Below are positions 16,288 through 25,469 of a stretch of 37,896 nucleotides of DNA, piece by piece. The DNA comes from Polyangiaceae bacterium (GTDB taxonomy: Bacteria; Myxococcota_A; Polyangia; Polyangiales; Polyangiaceae), in contig JAFGBI010000069.1 in NCBI GenBank assembly GCA_016933275.1, positions 1 to 37,896 of the forward strand, read 5' to 3'. Under the pieces are notes generated by a model. That model saw nothing but the letters and a program-made list of their open reading frames with translations. It ran no database searches and had not been told where the DNA came from. The position numbers and the translations under genes were made by a program. Each line of letters begins with the position of its first letter. Positions within the stretch are counted from its first letter, which is position 1.

Positions 16288-19200
16288 ATGGCAGCGAGCA
16301 GACTTCGACGGGGACTGATTGGGGCATTGGCGGGTGGTGCTCTGCTTCTGCTACTGGGCTTCTTGATCGTGAGGGTCGCCACGTACGCGGCGCCTCCCGT
16401 AGCGGCGGCGCCCATCCAAGCGCGGCTCGAGCTCGCGGCGGGAGAGGTAACGGTCGGGATCGCCAAGGAGAGCGCCCGAGCCCTCTCGGGTACGCCGCTC
16501 CTCGCCGGGGCGCGGGTGGGCACGGCCAAGGGCGCCCGCGCTCTGGTTCGCCTTCCGGACGGCGCCTCGCTGTTCCTGCGCGATCTGACGGACGTTGGCC
16601 TCGACCGGACGAGCGTCGCCCTCGACCGCGGAGAGTACTGGCTCGACGCGCCACCAACCGAGCGCGAGCCGATGGTCCATCGAGCCGGCGGGGTGAGCGT
16701 ATCGGCCGCGGATGCTGGGCTCTCGGTACGCCGCGATGGCGAGGCGGTCAACGTCTACGTGGCCCGCGGTATGGCCGTCGTACAGGGGCCGGGCGGACGG
16801 GTCGAGGTAAACGCCGGCGAGCAAGCCACGGTGTCGGGGAGGGACGCGCCGAAGGTGACCGCGGTGGCCTTCTGGGAGGACTGGACGGGCGGCATGGCCG
16901 ATTTCGACTCCGGCGGGGAGGTCCCGGGGGCGGGCTCCGGCACCATCTACGGGGTCGACGTGAAGGCGAGCGCGGGGAGCCCGGCTCAGCCCCTCGAGAT
17001 CAGCAAGCAAGCGGTGCGCGCCACCCTGCGCGAGGGCCTGAGCGAAACCGAGGTCGACCAAACCTTCTACAACCCCGGACAGCGCGCGGTCGAGGGCTGG
17101 TACTGGTTTACCGTACCGAGACGGGCCAGCGTCACCAGTTTTGCCGTCGAGACCGAGGGCAAGTTGGTGGAAGGGGAGTTCCAGGAGCTGCGCGAGGCCA
17201 AGGAGACCTATGATGCGGCGAAGATCACCGGGCATTCTCCGGCCATCCTCGAGTGGGTCGATGACCAGACCTACCGGGCTCGCATCTATCCCATAGCGGC
17301 CGGGGGGTCCCGGCGGGTCCTGCTTCGCTATGTCGAGCTCCGCCCGCTCTTCGGCGGCAGGCTCAGCTACGTCTACCCGATGGGGGCACGTGACCCGACG
17401 CGCATCGGCGAGTTCAGCCTGAGCGTCGACCTCGGCCCGGGCGGCGAGAAGATGCAGATTGCCACCCTCGCGGACGCGCGCGTCGAGAACAAAGGACGTA
17501 AGGTGACGATGCGCCGCAGCGGCTACACGCCACGAGCTGACTTCCAGCTCGAAGCCGTGGTGAAGGACGCAGCTCCTCCGCCCCTCACGGTGGCGCGCTT
17601 CGCGGGGCAGGGCGAGAGCGCCGACTACGTCATGGCCCGGTACATGCCGGATCTGGACTGGAAGAGCGTCGGCCCCCAGCAGGGCGAGATCGTCGTGGTC
17701 GTGGACACCTCCGCGGCCGGCGACGAATCGACGCATCAGCTCAAGACCGCCACCGCCGAGGCCATCCTGCGCGCCCTGAGCGACGAGGATCGGTTCGCGT
17801 TGATCGCGCTCGACGCGAAGCCGACGGTGCTACACCCGAAGGCGGGGCTCGCACCGGCAAGTGACCAGGAGATCGCCGACGCGCTCGAGCATCTCGCTGA
17901 CCACTCCACCGGCGGCGCCACCGATCTGTCCGCCATCTTCGACGTCGCGCTCCAACGCCTGCACGGCGCCGAGCAGCCGGCGCTGGTATATGTCGGCGAT
18001 GGTCTCGCCACCAGTGGGGAGCTGACGGGCCAGCAGCTCGGCGAGCGCCTGCGCCGCGCGCTCGCCTCTTCGCGGGCGCGCCTGTTCACCGTGGGCGTGG
18101 GTCTGGACGCTGACCACTCGCTGCTCGGCGAGCTCGCGCGGGCCGGTGGCGGCGAAGCCTTCCACGTCGAACAGACCGAGGAAACGACCGCACAGGCTCT
18201 GAAGCTCGCGGCCTCGTTGAAGGTGCCGACCATCACCGATCTGCGAATCGATCTCGGCGCCGGCCTCGACGATGTGTTCGCAACCGCCAGCGGCAAGGTG
18301 TCGCGCGGCACCGAGGTCATCGTGCTCGCGCGTACCCACCACGAGATCCCCCGCCAGGTGACCGTGAAGGGCCGGGTCGGAGCCCGAGATTTCGAGCGGA
18401 CGTACCAGACGGCGTCGAGCAAGCCACTGCTCAACGCGTTCGTGCCACGCCTCTGGGCAGCGGAGCACGTGCGACGTCTGCTCGGATCCTCCGAGGGTCC
18501 GGACGCCGAGCGCGGGCGAGTCACGTCGCTCGGCCTCGAGTACGGCCTGATGACGCCGTACACGAGCATCATCGCGCTCGAGAGCGAGGAGGCCTACAGG
18601 AACCTGGGAATCGAGCGGAGGCCCTCGAAGCTCCGCGGCGTCCGCCTCGGCGCCCTCGACCCGGCGTCGGAGGCGCGGATGGAGAGCCGTACGCCGGCGC
18701 CGTTCGCCGCTACCGGCATCGCGTTCGGGTGCAAGGGCTCGGACTCCGCGCCAGCGATGGACACCGAACAGACGAAGGCATCCGAAGCCGACGAGCCGAG
18801 CGGCTCGACCCTCGCCGGCAAGGAAGAGGAATCCGTCTTTGCGCTACCAGCGCCCGCCCCACCACCTGCCGCGCCGATGTTCTCGGCGGCGACGTCACCG
18901 ACCCCCGTGGCGATACCGGAGCCGCAGCTGGCGCCAAACAGGGAGAACGAGGTGGCCGCCGCCAGACCCAAGGGTCGGCCGATCGCGGAATCCGATGCGC
19001 GCGGTCAGCACCACGGCCCCACGGGCAACGCCCCCGACCGTGGTGGCTTCGACCGAAAGGGATCGGACGACGGCCGCGTTGACTCCGCACCGATGGGCGC
19101 AATCGCTCCGCCACCGCCCGTCCCCAGAGCGAAGGAGATGGCCACGACGCGAGCCGCCGGGCGGCTCGCGGCCAACCGGGAGGCCGCAGCCGCCCCCCCC

Positions 19201-20529
19201 ACGGAGTCACCACCGGTCGTGGTGGAGGTGCTGCTCGGCACCTGCAGCGATGCGGCGCGGCGCCCGCTGCCGCAGCGGCTCCTCCTCTGGAAGAAGCGGC
19301 TGAAGACCGCCCGAAACGCCCCGGACCTGCTGGCGCGCTACGACGCCGCCCGCACCGCGTGCGAGCTCCCGGATTGGCACGCGGAGCGGAGCTTCCTCGA
19401 GCTGATGCAGCGATCGATCGACACCGAGGGCGATGCGCGGGTGGCGCTCGGTCGCTTCGCCGCGCGCCCCGAGGTGAAGAAGTACCTCGCTCAGCTCATC
19501 CTCCGCCGGGCCGTCGACGAGCGCCTGGTCGCCGTCGTGGAGGCCGAGCTCTTCGGACGCGCGGTCAACTGGGCCGAGCTCGACCGCAAGCTCACCGAGT
19601 TCGAGAAGATCGAGGACCGGATCGCGAAGGTCCGGGAGGCGATGGCGAAGGCACCCGACGACCCGAACGGAGGCATGCGTCTCGTCGAGCTCCTGGTCGA
19701 GGCCGGCATGAAGGACGAGGCCCTCGCCCTCGGCCGCCGCCTCCGCGATCAGGGCACGATGACCCCGTCGCTCGCGCAGCAGCTCGGCAACGTCCTGGCG
19801 CGAGCCGGTCTACCCGAGGAGGCCGTGCGCACCTACTCGGAGATCGTCGAGTTCGATCCCAGAAACCTCGCCTCGCGCCGCTTGCTCGGTGACATCTACC
19901 TCGGTCATGGGTGGTACGCCCCCGCCTATCTTCAGTACTCGACCCTGACCGAGATGGACCCCGACGACCCACTCGCCTGGTTGCGACTGGCGGGCGCCGC
20001 AGCGGGGACGGGCCGCATCGACGAGGCGCTGCGCCTCGAACGAAAGGTGGCAAGCGCCCAAGGCAACCCCGGGCCCACCGATCCCCGGCGGTGGGCCCGG
20101 ATGATGAGCGCCGCGCGCCTGGCCCGCCTGATCGCCAAGCCCCCCGCGGCCGCACCTGGTCAAGACCCGGCGCGCCGGCTCGCGAGCGTCCAACGTGAGC
20201 TCAAGGAGCTTGGCCTGTTCAGCGGCCCGGGCACGCTGGTCCTCCTAACCTGGGAGGATCTCGCGACAGATCTGTTCCTATCCGCCGAGGTGGCGGGGCA
20301 GGCACAGGCGTTGGGGGAGGTGATCGACGCAGCCCCCGTGGGCCTGAGCGCCGTCCTCGCATCCACGCCCGACGCCAACCGCGCGACCTTCACGGCCAGC
20401 GTCCGCAATGTCCCGCTCGACCGCACCGTGAAGCTCTTGAGACAAGACATCCGCTGGGACGGAAAGGCCTTTCAGGTGGTCGTGAAGGAGCATCGCCTCG
20501 AATCCAGGGCGGCGAGCGTTGCCCTCTGA
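16288..20529 (+). CDS. FecR-VIT-vWA-TPR surface protein
   Basis: This protein has about 1,413 residues. It has one N-terminal membrane segment (LIGALAGGALLLLLGFLIV), then a FecR-like beta domain (about residues 45-190) with VRLPDGASLFL and NAGEQATV. A VIT domain follows (about 225-350, with VDQTFYNPGQRAVEGWYWF and LREAKETYDAAK). A von Willebrand factor A domain (about 465-640) has a MIDAS start of VVVVDTSAAG, where the usual third Ser of DxSxS is Ala. After a Pro/Ala-rich linker (about 810-980) comes a helical TPR-like region (LARAGLPEEAVRTYSEIVEFDP). VIT-vWA proteins resemble inter-alpha-trypsin inhibitor heavy chains and are typically exported adhesion or assembly proteins. ATG 16288 follows GAGGAAG closely; GTG 16279 is an alternative. 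Confidence 0.87.
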   Translation: MAASRLRRGLIGALAGGALLLLLGFLIVRVATYAAPPVAAAPIQARLELAAGEVTVGIAKESARALSGTPLLAGARVGTAKGARALVRLPDGASLFLRDLTDVGLDRTSVALDRGEYWLDAPPTEREPMVHRAGGVSVSAADAGLSVRRDGEAVNVYVARGMAVVQGPGGRVEVNAGEQATVSGRDAPKVTAVAFWEDWTGGMADFDSGGEVPGAGSGTIYGVDVKASAGSPAQPLEISKQAVRATLREGLSETEVDQTFYNPGQRAVEGWYWFTVPRRASVTSFAVETEGKLVEGEFQELREAKETYDAAKITGHSPAILEWVDDQTYRARIYPIAAGGSRRVLLRYVELRPLFGGRLSYVYPMGARDPTRIGEFSLSVDLGPGGEKMQIATLADARVENKGRKVTMRRSGYTPRADFQLEAVVKDAAPPPLTVARFAGQGESADYVMARYMPDLDWKSVGPQQGEIVVVVDTSAAGDESTHQLKTATAEAILRALSDEDRFALIALDAKPTVLHPKAGLAPASDQEIADALEHLADHSTGGATDLSAIFDVALQRLHGAEQPALVYVGDGLATSGELTGQQLGERLRRALASSRARLFTVGVGLDADHSLLGELARAGGGEAFHVEQTEETTAQALKLAASLKVPTITDLRIDLGAGLDDVFATASGKVSRGTEVIVLARTHHEIPRQVTVKGRVGARDFERTYQTASSKPLLNAFVPRLWAAEHVRRLLGSSEGPDAERGRVTSLGLEYGLMTPYTSIIALESEEAYRNLGIERRPSKLRGVRLGALDPASEARMESRTPAPFAATGIAFGCKGSDSAPAMDTEQTKASEADEPSGSTLAGKEEESVFALPAPAPPPAAPMFSAATSPTPVAIPEPQLAPNRENEVAAARPKGRPIAESDARGQHHGPTGNAPDRGGFDRKGSDDGRVDSAPMGAIAPPPPVPRAKEMATTRAAGRLAANREAAAAPPTESPPVVVEVLLGTCSDAARRPLPQRLLLWKKRLKTARNAPDLLARYDAARTACELPDWHAERSFLELMQRSIDTEGDARVALGRFAARPEVKKYLAQLILRRAVDERLVAVVEAELFGRAVNWAELDRKLTEFEKIEDRIAKVREAMAKAPDDPNGGMRLVELLVEAGMKDEALALGRRLRDQGTMTPSLAQQLGNVLARAGLPEEAVRTYSEIVEFDPRNLASRRLLGDIYLGHGWYAPAYLQYSTLTEMDPDDPLAWLRLAGAAAGTGRIDEALRLERKVASAQGNPGPTDPRRWARMMSAARLARLIAKPPAAAPGQDPARRLASVQRELKELGLFSGPGTLVLLTWEDLATDLFLSAEVAGQAQALGEVIDAAPVGLSAVLASTPDANRATFTASVRNVPLDRTVKLLRQDIRWDGKAFQVVVKEHRLESRAASVAL
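20069..20100. repeat. Perfect 11-bp inverted repeat inside coding sequence
   Basis: CCGGGCCCACC pairs perfectly with GGTGGGCCCGG across a 10-base loop, within the TPR region of the FecR/VIT/vWA gene. It is an unusually strong hairpin for a coding region. It may be a chance product of high GC or a recoding or mRNA-structure signal. Confidence 0.6.
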
Positions 20530-20613
20530 CGACCAACGCGGCTCGCCCCGACGGCAGCAGCGGGTCGGTCGCCGTCGCCATCGGCGAGTCCGTTTGGGCT
20601 CCCCGAGCCCCCA

Positions 20614-20680
20614 GGCCGGCGGAGCCGGAACCAAGCAGGCCCGCCGCGGTCAGCCGTCCGCTGGCAAGCAAGCCGCGGAG
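20614..20680 (+). repeat. Hairpin-heptamer intergenic repeat, diverged copy
   Basis: The sequence GGCCGGCGGAGCCGGAACC (hairpin CCGGC-GGA-GCCGG at 20616-20628) is followed by CAAGCAGGC and a degenerate GCGGTCAGCCGTCCGC. It lies 85 bases after the stop of the FecR/VIT/vWA gene, in the same orientation as that gene. The heptamer part is decayed compared with copies at 21853-21902 and 37794-37896. Confidence 0.65.
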
Positions 20681-20768
20681 GAGCGGCCTTCTGACGGCAG
20701 ATGGCTGACGGCAACGTAAGGCCAAGAGACCTCCTGCCAGCCTCGGTCAAGATCGCGCCGCCAAGAGA

Positions 20769-21515
20769 CTATGGCGCCACGCCCATCCGACCGAAGGGAG
20801 CCCTACCGGGCGCGGGCTCGCCCTCGCCGGGCGGCGGACTCGCCGCCGACTCTTCGCCCCGGGGCACGACGGTTCCACCCCGTTGGCTCACGACGACCAT
20901 CCTCGGATCCGGATACGGCTGTTCCACCAGAAGATCCCACGGCACGCCGTCGCGCCAGAACTGCCCACCGATCGTGGTCACCCGCTTCCCTCGCGACGCA
21001 ATGACCATGGTGACGACGTCCGAAGCGCTCAGCGCCGGCACTCCGCCTGCGGTCGTCAACACGTCTCCATCCAGTAGACCGATCCCAAGCCCGCTCACGC
21101 CGCTCAAACGCAACCCCGCGGGTCGGCCCCCCTCTGCTGGCACCGGGAGCCCCCGGGGCCGCACCCCGTGGCGGGCGAGACGGAGCACGGTCTCCCCCGA
21201 AACGAACAGACCTCGCCGGGAGTGCCCTCCAGCGCGCGTCCCACCTCGCCGACGCGTCCGCAGCGAACCAGGACCGCGTTCTTCCCGAACCGCCGAGGCC
21301 TCCGCGGCCGCGCCAAGTGCCGGCTCCACGTGGTCCGGCTCGAGATCGCAGCGAGGTGGCTCCGGCACCACCGGCGGCGAGACAACCGCGAACGCGCTCG
21401 CCAGTCGTTCACCCACGTGATCGCCGAGGCGGTCCGCGAGGAGTCCCCCGAGCAGGATGGCCACGATCGTAGCCACCGCGAGCCCGACGATCACTGCCGC
21501 GTGGCCGAACCGCAT
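20769..21515 (-). CDS. Membrane-anchored PDZ/GspC-like protein
   Basis: This 248-residue protein starts at ATG 21515 with a hydrophobic helix (about residues 5-28, AAVIVGLAVATIVAILLGGLL). A Pro-rich, variable middle follows. The C-terminus resembles the PDZ/HR region of GspC-type proteins: GLRLSGVSGLGIGLLDGDVLTTAGG, then a helix (SASDVVTMVIAS) and a final pair of strands (KRVTTIGGQFWRDG). In the type II secretion family the PDZ-like part touches the secretin or substrates. No gsp cluster is adjacent, so this may be an orphan relative. The start has a weak ribosome-binding site, and the frame is open upstream with no coding character. Confidence 0.68.
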   Translation of the reverse strand: MRFGHAAVIVGLAVATIVAILLGGLLADRLGDHVGERLASAFAVVSPPVVPEPPRCDLEPDHVEPALGAAAEASAVREERGPGSLRTRRRGGTRAGGHSRRGLFVSGETVLRLARHGVRPRGLPVPAEGGRPAGLRLSGVSGLGIGLLDGDVLTTAGGVPALSASDVVTMVIASRGKRVTTIGGQFWRDGVPWDLLVEQPYPDPRMVVVSQRGGTVVPRGEESAASPPPGEGEPAPGRAPFGRMGVAP

Positions 21516-21900
21516 GGGGAACCAGAATAGCACCACGACCGGGCTCGTCTTCGCAGCCCGGACTGCGCGCCCGGGGCTCCGTCGGGGATTGGCGACCCAA
21601 TCGGAGCCCTGGTCGGCGCCTCCGTGTGCGCTGGCCTCGGAGCGCTCCCCGTGTGTCCTCGGCGACCCGGGCAGATCCGCGACTGCTCGTGCGGACGAGG
21701 CTTGCCGGCGCGCTAGACGACCCCCCCACCCATCGACGACCGGTGGTGCCGGCGGTCCCCAAGCCCCGCCTCGCGAGCCGCCGCTCGAGGGTGCTCCGGA
21801 CCGGCAGACGCTCGCGCCGTATTGGCCATACCCGTGAGCTTCTCCGCGTCTTGCCTGACCGCTGACCGCTGATGGCCCGTTGGGTTCCGGCTCCGCCGGT
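21516..21900. other. Intergenic region between hflC and the PDZ-like gene
   Basis: This 385-bp region has no recognisable gene. Its right end is a hairpin-heptamer repeat that touches the hflC stop codon. A promoter for the PDZ-like gene is expected near 21520-21600, where AATAGC is a locally AT-richer patch, but it is not identifiable with confidence. Confidence 0.45.
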
Positions 21901-21902
21901 TC
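21853..21902 (-). repeat. Hairpin-heptamer repeat at the hflC stop codon
   Basis: On the minus strand this reads GAACCGGCGGAGCCGGAACC, then CAACGGGCCATC and two heptamers AGCGGTC AGCGGTC AGG. The hairpin CCGGC-GGA-GCCGG starts within a few bases of the hflC TGA. The same order of hairpin, GGCCATC and heptamers is present at 37794-37896. It could act as a transcript 3' end or stabiliser for the hflK-hflC transcript. Confidence 0.78.
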
Positions 21903-23004
21903 AGGGTCCGCCGCCCGGGTTCTCCAGGTACTTGAAGAGGGGCGAACTCGTGGAAAGAACGACGGTGGACGCCGAATCAATGGACTTCTCGTAGGCCTCG
22001 AGGCTGCGCAAAAAGACGTAGAATTCCTCGTCCTTGCCGAAGGCCCCCGCATACGCGCGGATGCTCTCCGCATCCCCCTCGCCCCGGAGGGTCTCCGACG
22101 TGGCGTACGCCTCCGCTAGGATCAGACGGCGTTGCTTGTCGGTGTCGGCGCGGATCTTCTGGGCTTCCTCCTCGCCTTTGGAGCGATAGCCGGTGGCGAC
22201 CCGAGCGCGTTCAGCCTTCATGCGCTGGTAGACGCTCTCCTGAACCTCGGGTGGGAGATCGGAGCGCTTCATGCGCACGTCGATCACCCAGATCCCGTAC
22301 TTGGCGGCCGCCTCCTGTACGTGCTTGGTCACGGAGGCCATCACCTGGTCGCGGCCGCACTCTCGTACCTCTGCCTCGTCGCTCGCCAGCCGCTGCGTGT
22401 CCGGACCCGCGAGTACGAACGCATCGGGAACGGGAGCGGGCTCGGCCGAGGGGACCGCAGAGGCAGACGGCGCCGAGACCCCCAGGGCGGATGCCATTGG
22501 GGGCGCCGCGGACGCGGCCCCGGTCGGCAGGGCACCCGCAGTAGCGGAAGGAGCCGGCGTTGGTGCGCCGAACCCCTCGTCCACATCGCCACGAGGCACG
22601 CAGACGATTTCGCCAAAGTCGCGGGTCGCAAGTTCCCGGCGAAGCTCGCTGTTGGTAAGATCGTCGAGTCGGGCCTTGGCCCCGACCTCGTCGCGCACGG
22701 TCGTGTAGAATAGGTGCGGGTCCTCGATGCGCCACCGGGTGATGGGATCGACGACCAGTCGCTTCTTGTCGCGGGTAAGGTAGCTCGACGGTGGGCTCTC
22801 GCTGCCGAGAACTCGCCGTTCCATCTTGTTCACGGTCTGCACGAACGGGACCTTGAAATGGAGCCCCGGCTCCGCGATCGACCGCTCGTACTTGCCGAAC
22901 TGCGTGACGATCGCGAGCTCCTTCTCGTCGATGGCAAACAAGGTCGACCAGGTCGTCGCCACGACCAGACCGGCCAGAACCGCCACCACTCCGCCACCCT
23001 TCAT
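21901..23004 (-). CDS. hflC: Protease modulator HflC with Ala/Pro-rich insertion
   Basis: This 367-residue SPFH/band-7 protein is the HflC half of the HflKC complex, which surrounds the membrane protease FtsH. An N-terminal membrane segment (about residues 5-24) precedes the SPFH core (FAIDEKELAIVTQFGKYERSI, EPGLHFKVPFVQTV). The C-terminal family region is intact: YGIWVIDVRMKRSDLP, VYQRMKAERARVA, and the helix with SKGEEEAQKIRADTDKQ. An unusual Ala/Pro/Ser-rich insertion at about residues 146-193 splits the core between CVPRGDVDEG and the helix at RECGRDQVMASV. The ATG overlaps the hflK stop (ATGA), so the two are co-translated. Confidence 0.95.
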   Translation of the reverse strand: MKGGGVVAVLAGLVVATTWSTLFAIDEKELAIVTQFGKYERSIAEPGLHFKVPFVQTVNKMERRVLGSESPPSSYLTRDKKRLVVDPITRWRIEDPHLFYTTVRDEVGAKARLDDLTNSELRRELATRDFGEIVCVPRGDVDEGFGAPTPAPSATAGALPTGAASAAPPMASALGVSAPSASAVPSAEPAPVPDAFVLAGPDTQRLASDEAEVRECGRDQVMASVTKHVQEAAAKYGIWVIDVRMKRSDLPPEVQESVYQRMKAERARVATGYRSKGEEEAQKIRADTDKQRRLILAEAYATSETLRGEGDAESIRAYAGAFGKDEEFYVFLRSLEAYEKSIDSASTVVLSTSSPLFKYLENPGGGP

Positions 23005-24017
23005 GGCTTCGCTCCCGCGCCGACCGCCGGCGCCGTGTGGGGACCCGGCGCGCCGCCGATCGGCAGGAAGGGCATCACCCCCCGCGACACATCGTCGTCG
23101 ATCAGGATCTTGTTGCTCACCTTGGTGAGTGTCCGCTCCATCGTCTCGAGATAGAGGCGATCGCGGGTGACCTGCTTGGCCTTGGCGTACTCGGCGAACT
23201 GTGACTCGAAGCGTGCCGCGTCGCCCCGCGCCCGCTGGACGCGCTCCGTCCGATATGCCTCCGCCTCGCGCTTCACGCGTTCCGCCTCGCCCCGAGCCCG
23301 CGGGATCTGGTCCTCGTGGTAGCCGCGCGCCTGATTGATGAGCTTGGCTCGCTCCTCCCGCGCCCGCACGACGTCGTCGAAGGCGTCCTTGACCTGCTCG
23401 GGTGGCTCCACCTGCTGGAGCTTGACGTCCACCACCGCGATACCGCTGTCACACTGATCCATGAGCTCTTGGAGGAGGTGGATCGTCTCGGCCTGTACGA
23501 GTTCGCGGCCATCGGTGAGAAGATCGTCGATGCGGGTCCGTGCTACCACGGTGCGCAGCGCCACCTCGGAGGTCGCTCGCAGCACCTCCTCCGGCTGACT
23601 CAGCCGGAACCTATACTTCACCGGGTCGCCAATCCGATACTGGACGATCATGCCCGCCTCGACGATGTTCTCGTCCCCGGTCAGCATGCGGGCCTCGTCG
23701 AGCTCCTTCTTCTCCCCACGAAACCCAACCTCGATCCGCTCGATCTTCTTTATGCTGACACGGTCCTGCTGCTCGACGAGCAACCACCGATAGTGCAGCC
23801 CCGGCCCCACGGTCGTTCTCACCCGACCGAAGGTGCGGATGACACCAACCTCCCCGGGACCCACGATGAAGAATCCGCTCGCGAGGAACGCCAGGAGGAG
23901 CAAGCCGAAGGCGATCGGCGCGAACCGCAGGACGTTTCGCCGAAACGCCTCGGAGACTTGCGCCACCACTTCCGGCATGTCCGGCCGTGGGCCGTGGTCG
24001 TCAAACTGACTCCGCAT
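23001..24017 (-). CDS. hflK: FtsH protease activity modulator HflK
   Basis: This 338-residue SPFH protein has one membrane helix (about residues 32-52) followed by IVGPGEVGVIRTFGRV, GPGLHYRWL and the SPFH core. TGDENIVEAGMIVQYRI and EVALRTVVARTRIDDLL are typical of HflK. A long C-terminal helix (RAREERAKLINQARGY, then ARGEAERVKREAEAYR) forms the coiled coil of the cage. HflK and HflC form a membrane ring that controls FtsH access. The order hflK then hflC with an ATGA overlap is standard. ATG 24017 starts a short cytoplasmic N-terminus, shorter than the Gly-rich one in enterobacteria. Confidence 0.96.
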   Translation of the reverse strand: MRSQFDDHGPRPDMPEVVAQVSEAFRRNVLRFAPIAFGLLLLAFLASGFFIVGPGEVGVIRTFGRVRTTVGPGLHYRWLLVEQQDRVSIKKIERIEVGFRGEKKELDEARMLTGDENIVEAGMIVQYRIGDPVKYRFRLSQPEEVLRATSEVALRTVVARTRIDDLLTDGRELVQAETIHLLQELMDQCDSGIAVVDVKLQQVEPPEQVKDAFDDVVRAREERAKLINQARGYHEDQIPRARGEAERVKREAEAYRTERVQRARGDAARFESQFAEYAKAKQVTRDRLYLETMERTLTKVSNKILIDDDVSRGVMPFLPIGGAPGPHTAPAVGAGAKP

Positions 24018-24074
24018 TGCAGACGATGCTCCCTCCGACGACCTGGATGCGGTCGATGTGGATGTTCTGGTCTC

Positions 24075-24542
24075 TCACTGACGAACCCGCCAGTTCCCCT
24101 GGAAGGTCCGGCCCACCTCGTCGCAGGTGGGGTCGGCGATGATCAGCTCGGGCCGTGCGTCACGACAATACACGATGGAATTCTGCCGAAACACACGCCC
24201 AAACTGCACCGCCTCGTCCCGGTCGATCCCGTGAACCAACCACGCCGGCTCCCGCCACATACCATCCGGCTCCTCATCGTAGCCAACGCAGTGCTCGACC
24301 CGGTAACACCCGAGGATCAGCAGATCCCGCATCACCTGATGCCGGCCGTCGTTCACTCGCCGCGGCAAGAGCATCGACCGGGGGTTATACGCCGTCAAGA
24401 TGGCGAACCGCTGACGCAAGAGCTCGGGCAACGCGGTGACGTCGTGGACGATCTCGCCGTCCATGCTGACGCGCAGCAGGCCGATCTCCGTCGGCAGCTC
24501 GTAGACAGTGGCGAAGTAGGAGCGAAGAAGGTTCTGGTCCAC
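24075..24542 (-). CDS. DUF3293 domain protein
   Basis: This 155-residue protein matches the pattern of DUF3293 proteins: LLRSYFATVYEL near the start, AILTAYNPRS in the middle, RHQVMRDLLILG, GMWREPAWLVHGI with a conserved Trp and Glu, and FGRVFRQNSIVY near the end. The function of the family is not known. GTG 24542 puts the conserved part at the N-terminus; the frame stays open to a TTG at 24725 that would overlap the response-regulator stop, but that extension is low-complexity. It lies between hflK (57 bases) and the response regulator (172 bases) on the same strand, so it may be expressed with either. Confidence 0.82.
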   Translation of the reverse strand: MDQNLLRSYFATVYELPTEIGLLRVSMDGEIVHDVTALPELLRQRFAILTAYNPRSMLLPRRVNDGRHQVMRDLLILGCYRVEHCVGYDEEPDGMWREPAWLVHGIDRDEAVQFGRVFRQNSIVYCRDARPELIIADPTCDEVGRTFQGNWRVRQ

Positions 24543-24714
24543 GGGTCCGTGGCGGGTTCTAGCACATCCCACCGGAGGTGGGCGGACCAGGGTAGCCGCC
24601 CGATTCTGCACTGGTTTCAGCCGGATGTCGGGGAAGGCCGGGGCCGGGGGCGAGGGGTCCAACCGGGGGGTCACCGCCGAGGTCGCCGATGCCGTCGTGA
24701 ACTCGACCCGCGGT

Positions 24715-25410
24715 CTAGCCAGCAAACCGGTAGCCGACCCCCCGAACCGTCACGAGCAGGATTGGATCCGACTCGTCGACCTCGAGCTTCTGCCGGAGCT
24801 GCAGCACGAAGTTGTCAATGGTGCGCTTGGTCCCATGGTGGCCGGGCCCCCACACGCGATCGCGGATCTGGTCCCGTGACAGGACTCTTCCGCGCGCCTC
24901 GACCAGGCACCAGAGCACGTCGAACTCAGTTGCGGTGAGCGCCACGGGTTGCCCGTCTCTCGTGACCTCACGCGTAGCTGGGTTCACCTCGATGTTGCCG
25001 GCGCAGACCCGGTCGACCACGCCCGGGCGGGCGATCGCATCCCGCCGAAGCACCGCCTTCACCCGCGCGAGGAACTCGGCGAGCGCGAACGGCTTGGTGA
25101 CGTAGTCCTCGGCACCGAATTCCAGCCCCATCACCTTGTCGATCTCGGCCCCGCGCGCGCTGAGAAGGATCACCGGTGTCTCGACGCCCTCCCGGCGCAG
25201 GGTCCGGAGTACTTCGAAGCCGTTCAGACGCGGCAACATCAGATCGAGGACGACCAGGTCGTGGCGACGGGCTCGGCCCAGCGTGAGTCCCTGCTCGCCA
25301 TCGGGAGCCACCTCCACCGCGTACCCTTCCGCTTCGAGGTTGAGGGTCAGACCGACGGTGATGCTCTCGTCGTCCTCCACCACCAGGATCCGCTTCTTGT
25401 CGTTGCCCAT
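24715..25410 (-). CDS. OmpR/PhoB-type response regulator
   Basis: This 231-residue regulator starts MGNDKKRILVVEDDES. The acidic pocket (Glu12, Asp13, Asp14), phospho-acceptor Asp56 in VVLDLMLP, Ser84 in ILLSARG and Lys106 in YVTKPF are all present, so the receiver is complete. The C-terminal winged helix shows LTATEFDVLWCLVE, the recognition helix TKRTIDNFVLQLRQKL and the final hairpin VRGVGYRF. ATG 25410 is preceded by GGAG. The sensor kinase ends 59 bases upstream on the same strand, making this a two-component pair. Target genes cannot be told from the sequence; PhoB is the closest general type, but no phosphate genes are nearby. Confidence 0.95.
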   Translation of the reverse strand: MGNDKKRILVVEDDESITVGLTLNLEAEGYAVEVAPDGEQGLTLGRARRHDLVVLDLMLPRLNGFEVLRTLRREGVETPVILLSARGAEIDKVMGLEFGAEDYVTKPFALAEFLARVKAVLRRDAIARPGVVDRVCAGNIEVNPATREVTRDGQPVALTATEFDVLWCLVEARGRVLSRDQIRDRVWGPGHHGTKRTIDNFVLQLRQKLEVDESDPILLVTVRGVGYRFAG

Positions 25411-25469
25411 TGCGCTCCGAGGTATGGTCATCCTGCCTGGATCTACCGGCGGACGCCACCCCGAGGACG

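Noticed and set aside
20769..21515. Complete type II secretion locus
   Set aside because: Only a GspC-like PDZ protein is found here; the MshEN protein is 12 kb away and lacks the ATPase domain.
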